Source: Dongia sedimenti
GTDB lineage: Bacteria; Pseudomonadota; Alphaproteobacteria; Dongiales; Dongiaceae
Direction: 5' to 3'
Assembly: GCA_030715195.1 (NCBI GenBank)
Contig: JAUYVI010000001.1
Location: 372,001-436,000, forward strand
Length of the DNA stretch: 64,000 bases
The translations under genes were made by a program, and so were the position numbers. This document shows positions 18,641 through 27,113 of the stretch, one piece after another; position 1 is the first letter of the stretch, and every line of letters starts with the position of its first letter. The notes beneath the pieces were generated by a model. It worked only from the letters and a program-made list of their open reading frames with translations. It was not told the DNA's origin and searched no databases.

Positions 18641-19114
18641 TTACGGGCGCTGCGCGCTGAGGTGGCGGACCAGTTCGTCCAGTATCGGCACCTGACCGGG
18701 CTGGATTCGATGCCGCGCCTCCTCCAGCGCGAACCAGGCCGCCCGATCGACTTCCGGGAAGGCCTGGGTCTTCCCCGATCTCGGTGGCCATTCCATCTCG
18801 AAGGTGTTGCTGGTGATCCGGTCCACGTTGAGGTCGTACTCGACGGCGAAGGCGTGGATGAGCTTCCGGCTCTTCTGCTTCACCGGCGTCAGCGGCAGTG
18901 CTTCGCCCTCGACCCGCGTGCCGATCTCCTCGGCGAACTCGCGGCGCGCGGCGGCGAGCGGCTCCTCGTCCTCCAGGAACTCGCCCTTGGGGATCGACCA
19001 GGCGCCGAGATCCTTCTTCGCCCAGAACGGACCGCCGGGATGGGCGAGCAGGAGCTCGAGCCCTTCGGCGCCCCAGCGATAGAGCAGCAATCCGGCGCTT
19101 TGCTTCGCGGCCAT
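18641..19114 (-). CDS. Nudix hydrolase
   Basis: Encodes 157 residues. The Nudix box is complete: GEFLEDEEPLAAARREFAEE followed by IG, matching G-x5-E-x7-REUxEExGU. The start SAGLLLYRW resembles small Nudix proteins that hydrolyse nucleoside diphosphate derivatives such as diadenosine polyphosphates or oxidised nucleotides; the substrate is not determined. The ATG at 19114 shares one base with the TGA of the RND pump gene, so translation is probably coupled to the pump. It is the last gene of the adaptor-pump-Nudix operon. An in-frame extension upstream would lie inside the pump gene and is rejected. Confidence 0.92.
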   Translation of the reverse strand: MAAKQSAGLLLYRWGAEGLELLLAHPGGPFWAKKDLGAWSIPKGEFLEDEEPLAAARREFAEEIGTRVEGEALPLTPVKQKSRKLIHAFAVEYDLNVDRITSNTFEMEWPPRSGKTQAFPEVDRAAWFALEEARHRIQPGQVPILDELVRHLSAQRP

Positions 19115-22100
19115 CACTCTCCGGCGACGATGACGTCCTGGCCGGGCGCGGCGTGGCGCCGGCGGCCCAGCCAATGTCCAAGATGCTCATTGACCCGGTC
19201 AAGATAGAGATAGACCACCGGGGTCGTGAAGAGGGTCAGCGCCTGGCTGACCAGCAATCCGCCGACCATGGTGTAGCCCAAGGGCTGCCGCAATTCGGAG
19301 CCGGTGCCGTGGCCGAAGGCCAGCGGAACGGCGCCGAGCAGGGCCGCCATGGTGGTCATCATGATCGGGCGGAACCGCAGGATGCAGGCCTGGCGGATCG
19401 CCTGTTCCGGCGTCATGCCCTGGTGCCGTTCCGCCTGGATCGCGAAATCCACCATCATGATGCCGTTCTTCTTCACGATGCCGATCAGCAGGAGGATGCC
19501 GACCAGCGCGATGATCGATAGATCGAAGTGGAACAGCATCAGCATGAGCAAGGCGCCCATGCCCGCCGAGGGCAGGGTCGAGAGAATGGTCAGCGGGTAG
19601 ATGTAGCTCTCATAGAGCACGCCGAGGATGATGTAGACGGTGAGGATCGCGGCCAGGATCAGGTAGGGCTCGGTCCGAAGCGAATCCTGGAAGGCCTGGG
19701 CGTTGCCCTGGAAGGTGCCGACCAAGGCCGGCGGCGCGCCGATCGCCGCCACCGCTTGCTGGATCTCGGTCACCGCATTTCCCAACGCCACGCCGGGTGC
19801 GAGGTTGAAGGATAGCGTCACCGCCGGGAACTGGCCCTGGTGGTTGATCGAGAGATAGCTGGTCTTCCTGGTGTCGAACTTGGCGAAGGTCGAGATCGGC
19901 ACCTGCTGATTGGTGAGCGGCGAGGTGATGTAGATGTGGTTCAGGGTCTGCGGATCGCCCTGTAGCGCCGGATCGATCTCCAGCACCACGTGATAGCTGC
20001 TGCGCTGGGTGAAATACTGCGCCACCTGGCGCTGGCCGAACGCGTCGTCCAGCACTTCGTCGATCTGTTGCGGCTGGATGCCGAAACGCGAGGCCTGGTC
20101 GCGGTCAATGGTGAGCGTCAAAGTCCCGCCGCCGTCCTGCTGGTCGGTGGCGACGTCGCGCAGGTCCGGCAGTGTCTTCAGCTTAGCCAGGATCTTCGGC
20201 GCCCAGGTGTTGAGCTCGTCGAGATCGGCATCTTCCAACGTATATTGATACTGGGTGCGGGAAAGACGGCCGCCGACGTTCAGGTCCTGCGCTGCCTGCA
20301 TGAAGAGGGCGATGCCCTTGATTTGCGCGATCTTCGGCCGCAAGCGGGCGATTACCTGGTCGGCGCTGACATCGCGCTCCTCCTTCGGCTTCAGGGTGAT
20401 CACCATGAGGCCGGTGTTCTGGGTCCGCGCCCCGCCGATCGCCGAGCCCCAGCTTTGCACCGCGGGATCCTGCGAGACCACGTCCAGCACCTGGCGCTGC
20501 AGCCGCATCATCTCGGCGAAGGACACGTCTTGCGCCGCTTCCGACTGCGCCGTGATCGAGCCGGTATCCTGCTGCGGAAAGAAACCCTTCGGCACCAGGA
20601 TGAACAGCCAGACCGTGGCCGCCATGGTGGCGAAGAACACCGCCAGCGTCGTGCGCCGGTGGCGCAGCACCAGATCGAGGCCCTTCTCATAGAGCGCCAG
20701 CATGCCGTCGAAGAAGCCCTCGATCGCGCGATAGAGCCGGTTGTGCTTCCGGTGCTTCTCGTCCCTGAGGAAGATCGCGCACATGGTCGGCGTCAGGGTC
20801 AGCGAGACGATGGCCGAGACCGCGATGGTCATGGTGACCGTGACGGCGAACTCGCGGAACAGGCGCCCGACGATGCCGCCCATCAGCAGCAGCGGAATGA
20901 ACACGGCGACCAGCGAGACGCTGATCGAGATGATGGTGAAGCCGATCTCGCCGGCGCCCTTGATGGCCGCCTGCTTCACGTCCATGCCGTCTTCGACATG
21001 GCGGTAGATGTTCTCCAGCATGACGATCGCGTCATCGACCACGAAGCCGACCGCGATGGTGAAGGCCATCAGCGAGAGGTTGTCCAGGCTGTAGCCGACT
21101 ACGAACATGAGCCCGGCGGTCCCGATCAAGGCGAGCGGCACGGTGATCCCGGGAATGACCGTCGCCCAGAAATTCCTGAGGAAGATGAAGATCACCATCA
21201 CCACCAGGGCGATGGTCAGCAGCAGCGTGTTCGCGACATCCTGGACCGAGGCGCGGATCGTGGTGGTGCGGTCCACCACCTTCTCGACCTTCACCGAAGG
21301 CGGGATCGAGAGCAGAATCTGCGGCAGCTTGGCCTCGATCCGCGAGACGGCGTCGATCACATTGGCGCCGGGCTGCTTGTAGATGATCAGCAGCACGCCG
21401 CGCTTGCCGTTGCCGAAGCCGGCGACCTTGGTGTTCTCCGGCCCATCCACCGCGACACCGATATCCCTGACCCGGATCGGTGCGCCCTTGCGATAGGCGA
21501 CGATGACGTCGTTCCAGGGTGCCGCCGTGGTCAGTTGGTCATTGTCATAGATGGTGAAGTTGCGTTTCGCGCCGTCGATCGTGCCCTTGGCGGCGTCGAC
21601 GGTGACGGTCGAGATCACATTGGCGATCTGATCCAGCGAGAGGCCGAGTGCCGCGAGCTTGGTCGGGTTGATCTGCACCCGCACCGCCGGTTTCTGCTGG
21701 CCGCCGACCACCACCTGCGCGATGCCGGGCAGCTGCGAGACCTGCTGCGCCAGCACGTTCTCGGCGTAATCATCGATCGCGGTCAGCGGCAGCACGTCGG
21801 AATGGACGATATAGGCCAGCATCGGCGGATCGGCCGGGTTGACCTTGCGATAGCTGGGCGGGCTCGGCAGGTCTTTCGGCAGTTGCCCGGCCGCGGCGTC
21901 GATCGCCGACTGGATGTCCTGGGCCGCGGCATCGATGTTGCGGTCGAGATCGAACTGCACCGTCACATTGGTGCTGCCGAGCGAACTGGTCGAGGTCATC
22001 TGCGAGACGCCGGGAATCTCGGAGAATTGCTGCTCCAGCGGCGTCGCCACCGTGGAAGCCATGGTCTCCGGACTGGCACCGGGCAGATTGGCCGAGACCG

Positions 22101-22236
22101 AGATGGTGGGGAAATCGACCTGCGGCAACGGCGCCACCGGCAACAGCGGCAGCGCCACCGCGCCCGCCAGCAGGACGCCGACCATGATCAGCGAGGTCGC
22201 GATCGGCCGCTCGATGAAGCGCGTGGAGAAGCTCAT
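19114..22236 (-). CDS. RND multidrug efflux pump, inner-membrane subunit (MdtB/MdtC-like)
   Basis: Encodes 1040 residues, the usual RND length. Such pumps use the proton gradient to expel drugs or other amphiphiles as trimers with an adaptor and an outer-membrane channel. The family N-terminus (FSTRFIERPIATSLIMVGVL) and the transmembrane-4 acidic pair in VGFVVDDAIVMLENIYRHVE, which relays protons, are intact. Two large periplasmic loops and the FFPQQDTG segment fit the hydrophobic/amphiphilic efflux class. The start overlaps the adaptor stop as ATGA, and the end overlaps the Nudix gene. No outer-membrane factor gene is adjacent, so a TolC-like protein must come from elsewhere. Confidence 0.95.
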   Translation of the reverse strand: MSFSTRFIERPIATSLIMVGVLLAGAVALPLLPVAPLPQVDFPTISVSANLPGASPETMASTVATPLEQQFSEIPGVSQMTSTSSLGSTNVTVQFDLDRNIDAAAQDIQSAIDAAAGQLPKDLPSPPSYRKVNPADPPMLAYIVHSDVLPLTAIDDYAENVLAQQVSQLPGIAQVVVGGQQKPAVRVQINPTKLAALGLSLDQIANVISTVTVDAAKGTIDGAKRNFTIYDNDQLTTAAPWNDVIVAYRKGAPIRVRDIGVAVDGPENTKVAGFGNGKRGVLLIIYKQPGANVIDAVSRIEAKLPQILLSIPPSVKVEKVVDRTTTIRASVQDVANTLLLTIALVVMVIFIFLRNFWATVIPGITVPLALIGTAGLMFVVGYSLDNLSLMAFTIAVGFVVDDAIVMLENIYRHVEDGMDVKQAAIKGAGEIGFTIISISVSLVAVFIPLLLMGGIVGRLFREFAVTVTMTIAVSAIVSLTLTPTMCAIFLRDEKHRKHNRLYRAIEGFFDGMLALYEKGLDLVLRHRRTTLAVFFATMAATVWLFILVPKGFFPQQDTGSITAQSEAAQDVSFAEMMRLQRQVLDVVSQDPAVQSWGSAIGGARTQNTGLMVITLKPKEERDVSADQVIARLRPKIAQIKGIALFMQAAQDLNVGGRLSRTQYQYTLEDADLDELNTWAPKILAKLKTLPDLRDVATDQQDGGGTLTLTIDRDQASRFGIQPQQIDEVLDDAFGQRQVAQYFTQRSSYHVVLEIDPALQGDPQTLNHIYITSPLTNQQVPISTFAKFDTRKTSYLSINHQGQFPAVTLSFNLAPGVALGNAVTEIQQAVAAIGAPPALVGTFQGNAQAFQDSLRTEPYLILAAILTVYIILGVLYESYIYPLTILSTLPSAGMGALLMLMLFHFDLSIIALVGILLLIGIVKKNGIMMVDFAIQAERHQGMTPEQAIRQACILRFRPIMMTTMAALLGAVPLAFGHGTGSELRQPLGYTMVGGLLVSQALTLFTTPVVYLYLDRVNEHLGHWLGRRRHAAPGQDVIVAGE

Positions 22237-23393
22237 TGCGCGGCCTTCTCTTGCGTCGGTGAGACCGCGCTGGTCTGGGTCCGGGTTGGCTTCACCGCGC
22301 TGCCGGGCTCGAGTCGGTATTGACCGCCGGTCACGACCTCATCGCCCGGCGACAGGCCGGTATCCACCACCGCAAACGCGCCGGTGTTGAAGCCGACCTG
22401 GATCGGCCGCACCTCGACCTTGGCATCCGGCTTGACCACATAGGCGAACAGCCCGTCCGGCCCGCGCTCGACCGCGACCGAGGGAATGGTCAGCGCATTG
22501 TGCCGGGTCTGCAGCAGGACCTGGACGTTGACGAAGGCGCCCGGCCAGAGCGTGTTCCCGGCATTGGGAAACTCGGCCTTGAACCGCGCGGTGCCCGTCG
22601 TCTGGTCGATCATGTTGTCGGCCAGCACCAGCTTGCCCTGGTCGAGCACGGTCTTGCCGTCATCGGCGATCGCCGTCGCCTGCACCGTGCCCGCCGCGAG
22701 GGCATGCTGAACCGCCTGCAGCTCGTCCTCCGGCAATGTGAACACGACGGAGATCGGATGGATCTGGGTGATCATCACGATGCCGGCCGTGTCGGTTGCG
22801 TGCACGATGTTGCCTTGGTCCACCAGCCGGAAGCCGGTGCGACCGTCGAGCGGCGCCTTGATCGTGGTGTAGTCGAGCTGGGTGCGGGCATTGTCGATCG
22901 CCGCCTGGTCGCCCTGGATCAACGCCTCGGTCTGCGCGACCAGGGCGTTCTGGGTGTCGAGCTGCTGGTGGGTGGCGAAATCCTTCTGTGCCAAGTCCTG
23001 GAAGCGCTTCAGGTCGAGCTTGGCGTTCTCCAGCGTTGCCACATCCTGCGCCTTCTTGGCGATCGCCCCGTCGAGCGCGGCCTGGAACGGCCGGGGATCG
23101 ATCTGCGCCAGCAAATCGCCTTCCTTCACGTCCTGGCCCTCGGTGAAGGCGATCTTCTGGATCTGGCCATCGACCCGCGCCGTGACGGTGACGGTGTTCA
23201 GTGCCTGCACGGTGCCGAGGCCGGTCAGCGTGACCGGAACATCCTGTCGCGTGGCTGTCGCGGTATCGACCGGCACGGCTTCCGGCGCAGGCGGCGCCAC
23301 GTTGGCCCCGGCCGGCGCGTCGTTCCACCACGTCCAACCCGCGGCGCCGATGGCGCCGATCGCAAGGAGAGGGAGGATCGTTCGCAACTTCAT
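22233..23393 (-). CDS. RND efflux periplasmic adaptor (membrane fusion protein)
   Basis: Encodes 386 residues. An N-terminal signal/anchor (LRTILPLLAIGAIGAAGWTWW) is followed by the barrel-sandwich hybrid (VTVTARVDGQIQKIAFTEGQDVKEGD), a long alpha-hairpin with lipoyl-like halves (IDPRPFQAALDGAI), and beta-barrel and membrane-proximal domains. It links the inner-membrane RND pump encoded next to an outer-membrane channel. The ATG at 23393 is chosen because the signal helix begins there; an upstream in-frame start would add a non-signal-like leader. The stop overlaps the pump's ATG by 3 bp, so expression is coupled. No regulator gene adjoins the operon. Confidence 0.93.
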   Translation of the reverse strand: MKLRTILPLLAIGAIGAAGWTWWNDAPAGANVAPPAPEAVPVDTATATRQDVPVTLTGLGTVQALNTVTVTARVDGQIQKIAFTEGQDVKEGDLLAQIDPRPFQAALDGAIAKKAQDVATLENAKLDLKRFQDLAQKDFATHQQLDTQNALVAQTEALIQGDQAAIDNARTQLDYTTIKAPLDGRTGFRLVDQGNIVHATDTAGIVMITQIHPISVVFTLPEDELQAVQHALAAGTVQATAIADDGKTVLDQGKLVLADNMIDQTTGTARFKAEFPNAGNTLWPGAFVNVQVLLQTRHNALTIPSVAVERGPDGLFAYVVKPDAKVEVRPIQVGFNTGAFAVVDTGLSPGDEVVTGGQYRLEPGSAVKPTRTQTSAVSPTQEKAAQ

Positions 23394-23612
23394 GTTGGTC
23401 CCCGCTTCGGCGGCAATGCGGCAGTGCAACATGAAGTGGGCGTGCAGCGGAGCGCTTCAATTCACGCTCGCCAGCCTTGCGCACAAGGCTCGTCGGCGCG
23501 GCTTGCATGGGACATCATAAATGCGCGAGCGCATGGCCGATTGGGTATGGTGATGTCATACTTCGGCATGATGTCAGTGAATGGAAAGACGTTGCCGCCG
23601 AGGAGCTTCGCG

Positions 23613-23897
23613 ATGTTCCGTCGACTTCATCTCGCCGCTGTCTTGGCGCTGGGCGTCGCCGGATTCGGCGCGGCTCCGGCGCTCGCGCAGCAATCGACCC
23701 TGGAAGGCGCGCAGCAGCAGGCGGTCGAAGGCATCGCCAAGCTGCTTCAGGCGCTGCAGCTCTTCGTGAAGTCGGTGCCGCAATTCTCGGCACCCGAAGT
23801 GCTGCCGAACGGCGACATCATCATCCGCCGCATCCACCCCGAGAACGCACCGGCGCCGACCCCGCCCAAAGACGATCGCGACAGCACCAGCACCTGA
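23613..23897 (+). CDS. Small secreted protein of unknown function
   Basis: Encodes 94 residues. The ATG at 23613 is preceded by AGGAG at 23601-23605 and starts a clear signal peptide (FRRLHLAAVLALGVAGFGAA) cut near ALAQQ. The mature ~65-residue part has an amphipathic Gln/Leu-rich helix (AVEGIAKLLQALQLFVKSV) and ends in a Pro- and Asp-rich tail. I do not recognise the family. It is convergent with apt and diverges from the RND adaptor. An earlier in-frame reading from 22320 is antisense to the adaptor and is rejected. It is probably periplasmic. Confidence 0.7.
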   Translation: MFRRLHLAAVLALGVAGFGAAPALAQQSTLEGAQQQAVEGIAKLLQALQLFVKSVPQFSAPEVLPNGDIIIRRIHPENAPAPTPPKDDRDSTST

Positions 23898-23910
23898 GCC
23901 GAAGCCGCCT

Positions 23911-24438
23911 CTAGCTGTCGTAGGACAGGATGGTGCTGAACGGCACGTCGAGCCGGGCGCGGCCGGCGAGGAAGGTGAGCTCGATGATCGAGGCCGCGGC
24001 CACCACCTCGGCGCCGACGCCGCGCAGCAGCTGGATCGCCGCACCCATGGTGCCGCCGGTCGCCAGCAGGTCGTCCAGCACCACCACGCGCTCGCCCGGC
24101 TGGATCGCGTCGGCCTGCACCTCGACCACGTCCTGGCCGTATTCCAGGTCGTAGCTGTGGCGGATGATCTCGCCCGGCAGCTTGCCGCGCTTGCGGACCA
24201 TCACGAAGCCGATGCCCAGGAGATAGGCGAGGGGGGCCGAAACGAGAAAGCCGCGGCTTTCGATCCCGACCAGCTTGTGCGGCTTGTAGGGCTCGATCGC
24301 GACCTTCAGCCGGTCCACGGTCTCGCGCCAGGCCTCGGGGTTAATGAGCAGCGTCGAGATGTCGTAGAACAGGATGCCCGGCTTGGGGAAATCCGGGACA
24401 TGGCGGACATGCGCCTTCAGGTCGAACTCTGGCTTCAT
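23911..24438 (-). CDS. apt: Adenine phosphoribosyltransferase
   Basis: Encodes 175 residues, typical for Apt. It converts adenine and PRPP to AMP in the cytoplasmic purine salvage pathway. The N-terminal [15 protein letters not shown] and the PRPP-binding loop [14 protein letters not shown] are diagnostic. The [15 protein letters not shown] segment is the conserved base-binding flank. The ATG at 24438 ([20 protein letters not shown]) gives the normal N-terminus; an extension upstream would be long and unlike the family. The gene stands alone, divergent from the Lrp regulator and convergent with the small secreted protein. Confidence 0.96.
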   Translation of the reverse strand: MKPEFDLKAHVRHVPDFPKPGILFYDISTLLINPEAWRETVDRLKVAIEPYKPHKLVGIESRGFLVSAPLAYLLGIGFVMVRKRGKLPGEIIRHSYDLEYGQDVVEVQADAIQPGERVVVLDDLLATGGTMGAAIQLLRGVGAEVVAAASIIELTFLAGRARLDVPFSTILSYDS

Positions 24439-24560
24439 CGCGAAATCCCGGTCTGGCGTATTGAGGTCTGGAGAACAGGCCCGGTGGCAAACCGCCGGGC
24501 GCAGGCTGTATAAGCCATTTGGCGGTGAAATCAAAGCATGCGGGGAGCGCGGGGAACGGC

Positions 24561-25067
24561 ATGGCGAAGGCCCAGAAGATCGACAAGATGGACCTGAAGA
24601 TCCTTTCGGTGCTCCAGGCCGACGGGCGGATGAGCAACACCGAGCTCGCCGCCAAGGTCGGGCTCTCGGCCAGCCCCTGCCACGCAAGGCAGCGCGACCT
24701 CGAGAAGCAGAAGGTGATCCGCGGTTACCGTGCCGACATCGACATGGGCAAGCTCACCGACTATGTCGAGGTGCTGAGCTTCGTCACGCTGCACAAGCAC
24801 GGCCGCGCCCAGCAGGGCGCCTTCGAGACCTTGATCCAGGAGACGCCCCAGGCCATCGCCTGCTACCAGATCTCCGGCAATTTCGACTACATCGTCCACT
24901 TCATCTGCCGGAGCGTCGGCGACTACGTCTCGCTCCACAATGAGCTGATCGAGAGCGAACCGAACATCGCCTCGGTGACCACCAACGTCATCATGTCGGA
25001 GACCAAGAAGTTCGCCGGCTATCCAGTGAAGGAGCTGGTCGAACCGGGGGCTGCGAAAGACGCCTGA
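24561..25067 (+). CDS. Lrp/AsnC-family transcriptional regulator
   Basis: Encodes 168 residues. An N-terminal AsnC-type helix-turn-helix ([16 protein letters not shown], then [16 protein letters not shown]) is followed by a RAM/ligand-binding domain. The ATG at 24561 is chosen because GGGGAA lies just upstream and the HTH begins about 8 residues later; a TTG at 24519 in frame is possible but adds an unstructured leader. Family members sense amino acids and act as dimers or octamers. It sits upstream of the ornithine decarboxylase gene with 224 bp between them, so a link to amino-acid or polyamine metabolism is plausible but not shown. Confidence 0.92.
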   Translation: MAKAQKIDKMDLKILSVLQADGRMSNTELAAKVGLSASPCHARQRDLEKQKVIRGYRADIDMGKLTDYVEVLSFVTLHKHGRAQQGAFETLIQETPQAIACYQISGNFDYIVHFICRSVGDYVSLHNELIESEPNIASVTTNVIMSETKKFAGYPVKELVEPGAAKDA

Positions 25068-25164
25068 AAGCCGGAGCAGAAGAATCCACCGATTTTTGCC
25101 CTTAACCTTGGTAAATCTCCTGGTCGGGGCGGCAAAATCGGCAGCAACTCTTTGGCCCTCCACA

Positions 25165-25290
25165 CTATTTTAACTCCCAGATCAGATGATGATCGCCGCG
25201 TTGGACCGGTGGAAACACCGCTCCGGGGCGGCGTTTCTCTTTTGAGCCTGAAACCGAACCGCAAGCGCACGAAGTGGAAAAATAACGAGA
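25165..25290 (+). ncRNA. Candidate speF-type leader RNA upstream of ornithine decarboxylase
   Basis: The 224-bp gap before the decarboxylase holds a compact structure. CGCCGC (25194-25199) pairs with GCGGCG (25228-25233), enclosing a perfect CGGTG-GAAA-CACCG hairpin (25207-25220) with a GNRA tetraloop. A U-rich tract (25234-25243) follows, so the stem could act as an attenuator-like terminator. The alphaproteobacterial speF motif is known from the same position upstream of ornithine decarboxylase genes, and the sequence around the GAAA hairpin resembles it from memory. The exact 5' end is uncertain. Confidence 0.6.
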
Positions 25291-25291
25291 G

Positions 25292-26533
25292 ATGAAGAAC
25301 AACCTCGCCAAGGTCAGCCGCAGCCGTTCCGTCAATGCCGCTGTGGCCAATTCGAACCTGAAGCTGGCGGTCGCGAAGACCCCCGAAGCCCTGGCGCCGG
25401 ACCATTCCCGGATCATCTCTTATCTCGAGGCCCACAAGCCCGCGACGCCCTGCCTGGTGGTCGATCTCTCGATCGTCGCCGGCAAGTATGGCGACCTGCG
25501 CGCGGCGCTGCCCGCCGCCGAGATTTTCTATGCCGTGAAGGCCAACCCGGCGCCGGAGATCCTCGACCGCCTGGTTGCGCTCGGCTCCAGCTTCGACACC
25601 GCCTCGGCCGGCGAGATCCGCCAGGTGCTGGCCGCCGGCGCGAAGCCGGCGCGGATCTCCTTCGGCAACACGATCAAGAAGCCGGCCGACATCGCCTTTG
25701 CCCATGCGGTCGGCGTCGATCTCTTCGCCTTCGATTCCGAAGCCGAGCTCCGCAAGATCGCGCAGCACGCGCCGGGCGCGCGGGTGTTCTGCCGTATCCT
25801 GGTCGAAGGCAAGGGCGCGCTCTGGCCCTTGAACAAGAAGTTCGGTTGCGCGCCGGAAATGGCCGCCGACCTGCTGGTCGGTGCGGCCAAGCTCGGCCTC
25901 GTCCCGCATGGCGTCTCTTTCCATGTCGGCTCCCAGCAGCTCGACCCCGCGCAATGGGGCAACGCCATCGCCGAAGCCAAGTGGGTGTTCGACCGCGCAG
26001 CCGAGCAGGGCGTCACCTTGCGCATGGTCGATCTCGGCGGCGGTTTCCCGGCGACCTATGGTCCGGGCGTCCCGACGGTCGCCGCCTATGGCGCCGCGAT
26101 CGGCCGCGCGCTGAAGGCCAGCTTCGGCGCCGGCCAGCCGGAGATCATCATCGAGCCCGGCCGCTACATGGTGGGCGATGCCGGCGTGCTGGAGACCGAG
26201 GTCGTGCTGGTGTCGCAGAAGTCCTATGACGACGACCGGCGCTGGGTCTATCTGGACGTCGGCCGCTTCGGCGGTCTGGCGGAAGTGGAGGGCGAGGCCA
26301 TCCGCTACCGCATCCGCCCCGTCGGCGAGAGCGCGGCGCCGGAAGCCCCGGTGGTGCTGGCCGGCCCCACCTGCGATTCCGCGGATATCCTCTATGACAA
26401 GGCCGGCTATACGCTGCCGTCCGACCTGGAGAGCGGGGACCGGCTCCGCCTCTACTCGACCGGCGCCTACACGACCACCTATTCCGCGGTCAATTTCAAC
26501 GGCTTCGACCCGCTTCGGGCCATCTACATCTAG
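25292..26533 (+). CDS. Type III PLP-dependent ornithine (or lysine/ornithine) decarboxylase
   Basis: Encodes 413 residues of the alanine-racemase-fold decarboxylases. It makes putrescine (or cadaverine) and CO2 from ornithine (or lysine). The PLP lysine is Lys83 in FYAVKANP. Other landmarks are HVGSQQ, the phosphate-binding GGGFPATYG, EPGRYMVGDAG and the catalytic Cys361 in GPTCDSADILY. The C-terminus (YSTGAYTTTYSAVNFNGFDP) matches the family. The first ~35 residues are a variable basic extension; the ATG at 25292 has a GAGAG sequence upstream. Substrate specificity between ornithine and lysine is not decided by sequence alone. A speF-like leader lies upstream, and an Lrp gene is next to it. 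Confidence 0.94.
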   Translation: MKNNLAKVSRSRSVNAAVANSNLKLAVAKTPEALAPDHSRIISYLEAHKPATPCLVVDLSIVAGKYGDLRAALPAAEIFYAVKANPAPEILDRLVALGSSFDTASAGEIRQVLAAGAKPARISFGNTIKKPADIAFAHAVGVDLFAFDSEAELRKIAQHAPGARVFCRILVEGKGALWPLNKKFGCAPEMAADLLVGAAKLGLVPHGVSFHVGSQQLDPAQWGNAIAEAKWVFDRAAEQGVTLRMVDLGGGFPATYGPGVPTVAAYGAAIGRALKASFGAGQPEIIIEPGRYMVGDAGVLETEVVLVSQKSYDDDRRWVYLDVGRFGGLAEVEGEAIRYRIRPVGESAAPEAPVVLAGPTCDSADILYDKAGYTLPSDLESGDRLRLYSTGAYTTTYSAVNFNGFDPLRAIYI

Positions 26534-26543
26534 CGGATTCGGA

Positions 26544-26601
26544 ACGGCCGCGACCGGCCGGGTTCCTACAGCCGTAGGACCTCGGGGCTGGTCGCGGCCG
26601 T
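26544..26601. repeat. Long inverted repeat after ornithine decarboxylase
   Basis: ACGGCCGCGACC (26544-26555) and GGTCGCGGCCGT (26590-26601) are perfect 12-bp inverted copies. Between them CCTAC-AGCC-GTAGG (26565-26578) forms an inner hairpin. The whole begins 10 bp after the decarboxylase stop. No clear T-tract follows, so it may be a Rho-dependent or mRNA 3'-protecting structure rather than a classical terminator. Confidence 0.65.
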
Positions 26602-26611
26602 CTTCGCCGTG

Positions 26612-26642
26612 CCATACTGCTGCCCCTGTTGCAGCAGTATGG
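26612..26642. repeat. Perfect 12-bp hairpin just upstream of the secreted-protein gene
   Basis: CCATACTGCTGC (26612-26623) and GCAGCAGTATGG (26631-26642) are perfect inverted copies around a 7-base loop. It ends 10 bp before the ATG at 26653 and would cover the ribosome-binding region of that gene. It could be an operator or a translational hairpin. There is no T-tract. Confidence 0.6.
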
Positions 26643-26652
26643 GCATCACCCG

Positions 26653-27045
26653 ATGCGGCGCCGAAATTTCCGGATCCTGGCGGCTTTGAGCCTCGCCTTC
26701 GCGCTCGAGGCGCATGCCGCGCAGGCCGGATCGCAGCGCCCGATCATCGGCCAGTGGTGCGGCGTCGATGACTACGTCATCAATGTCGCCGACGACGATA
26801 TCTTCTTCCACCCCAGGCGCGGCTTCTACTCGCCGCCGGCGATCGATGTCTCGGTCGGCAGCGACCGCGCCGCCTACAGCCAGCGCTATGAATCGCTTCA
26901 GGTCACGGTGAGCTGCACCCTGGTGGTCACAGGCACGCAGGCGGCGACCGAGACCTGCGACAATCCGGAAGACAGTTTCTACCCCAAGCAGGGCGAGACG
27001 GCGGAGCTGCATCGCTGCATGCCGAAGCTGGAACCGAGCGTCTGA
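26653..27045 (+). CDS. Small secreted protein of unknown function
   Basis: Encodes 130 residues from the ATG at 26653. A basic N-terminus and signal peptide (RRRNFRILAALSLAFALEAH) are cut near AQAGS. The mature part has four cysteines (WCGV, SCTL, ETCD, HRCM), which may form two disulphides in the periplasm. I do not recognise the family. No good Shine-Dalgarno sequence precedes the ATG, and the area is occupied by a perfect hairpin. An alternative TTG at 26629 falls in the hairpin loop region and adds a non-signal leader. It is not clearly part of the Mla operon downstream. Confidence 0.75.
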   Translation: MRRRNFRILAALSLAFALEAHAAQAGSQRPIIGQWCGVDDYVINVADDDIFFHPRRGFYSPPAIDVSVGSDRAAYSQRYESLQVTVSCTLVVTGTQAATETCDNPEDSFYPKQGETAELHRCMPKLEPSV

Positions 27046-27113
27046 GCCGATTGTTCTGATCTGATGCAGCCCGCACCGGCAAAGACTCACGCCACCAAGC
27101 ACGCGCACCCCGG

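Noticed and set aside
19990-22323. A 777-codon open frame antisense to the RND pump
   Set aside because: The sense gene is a full RND protein, and the antisense product is Arg/Asp/His-rich low-complexity sequence.
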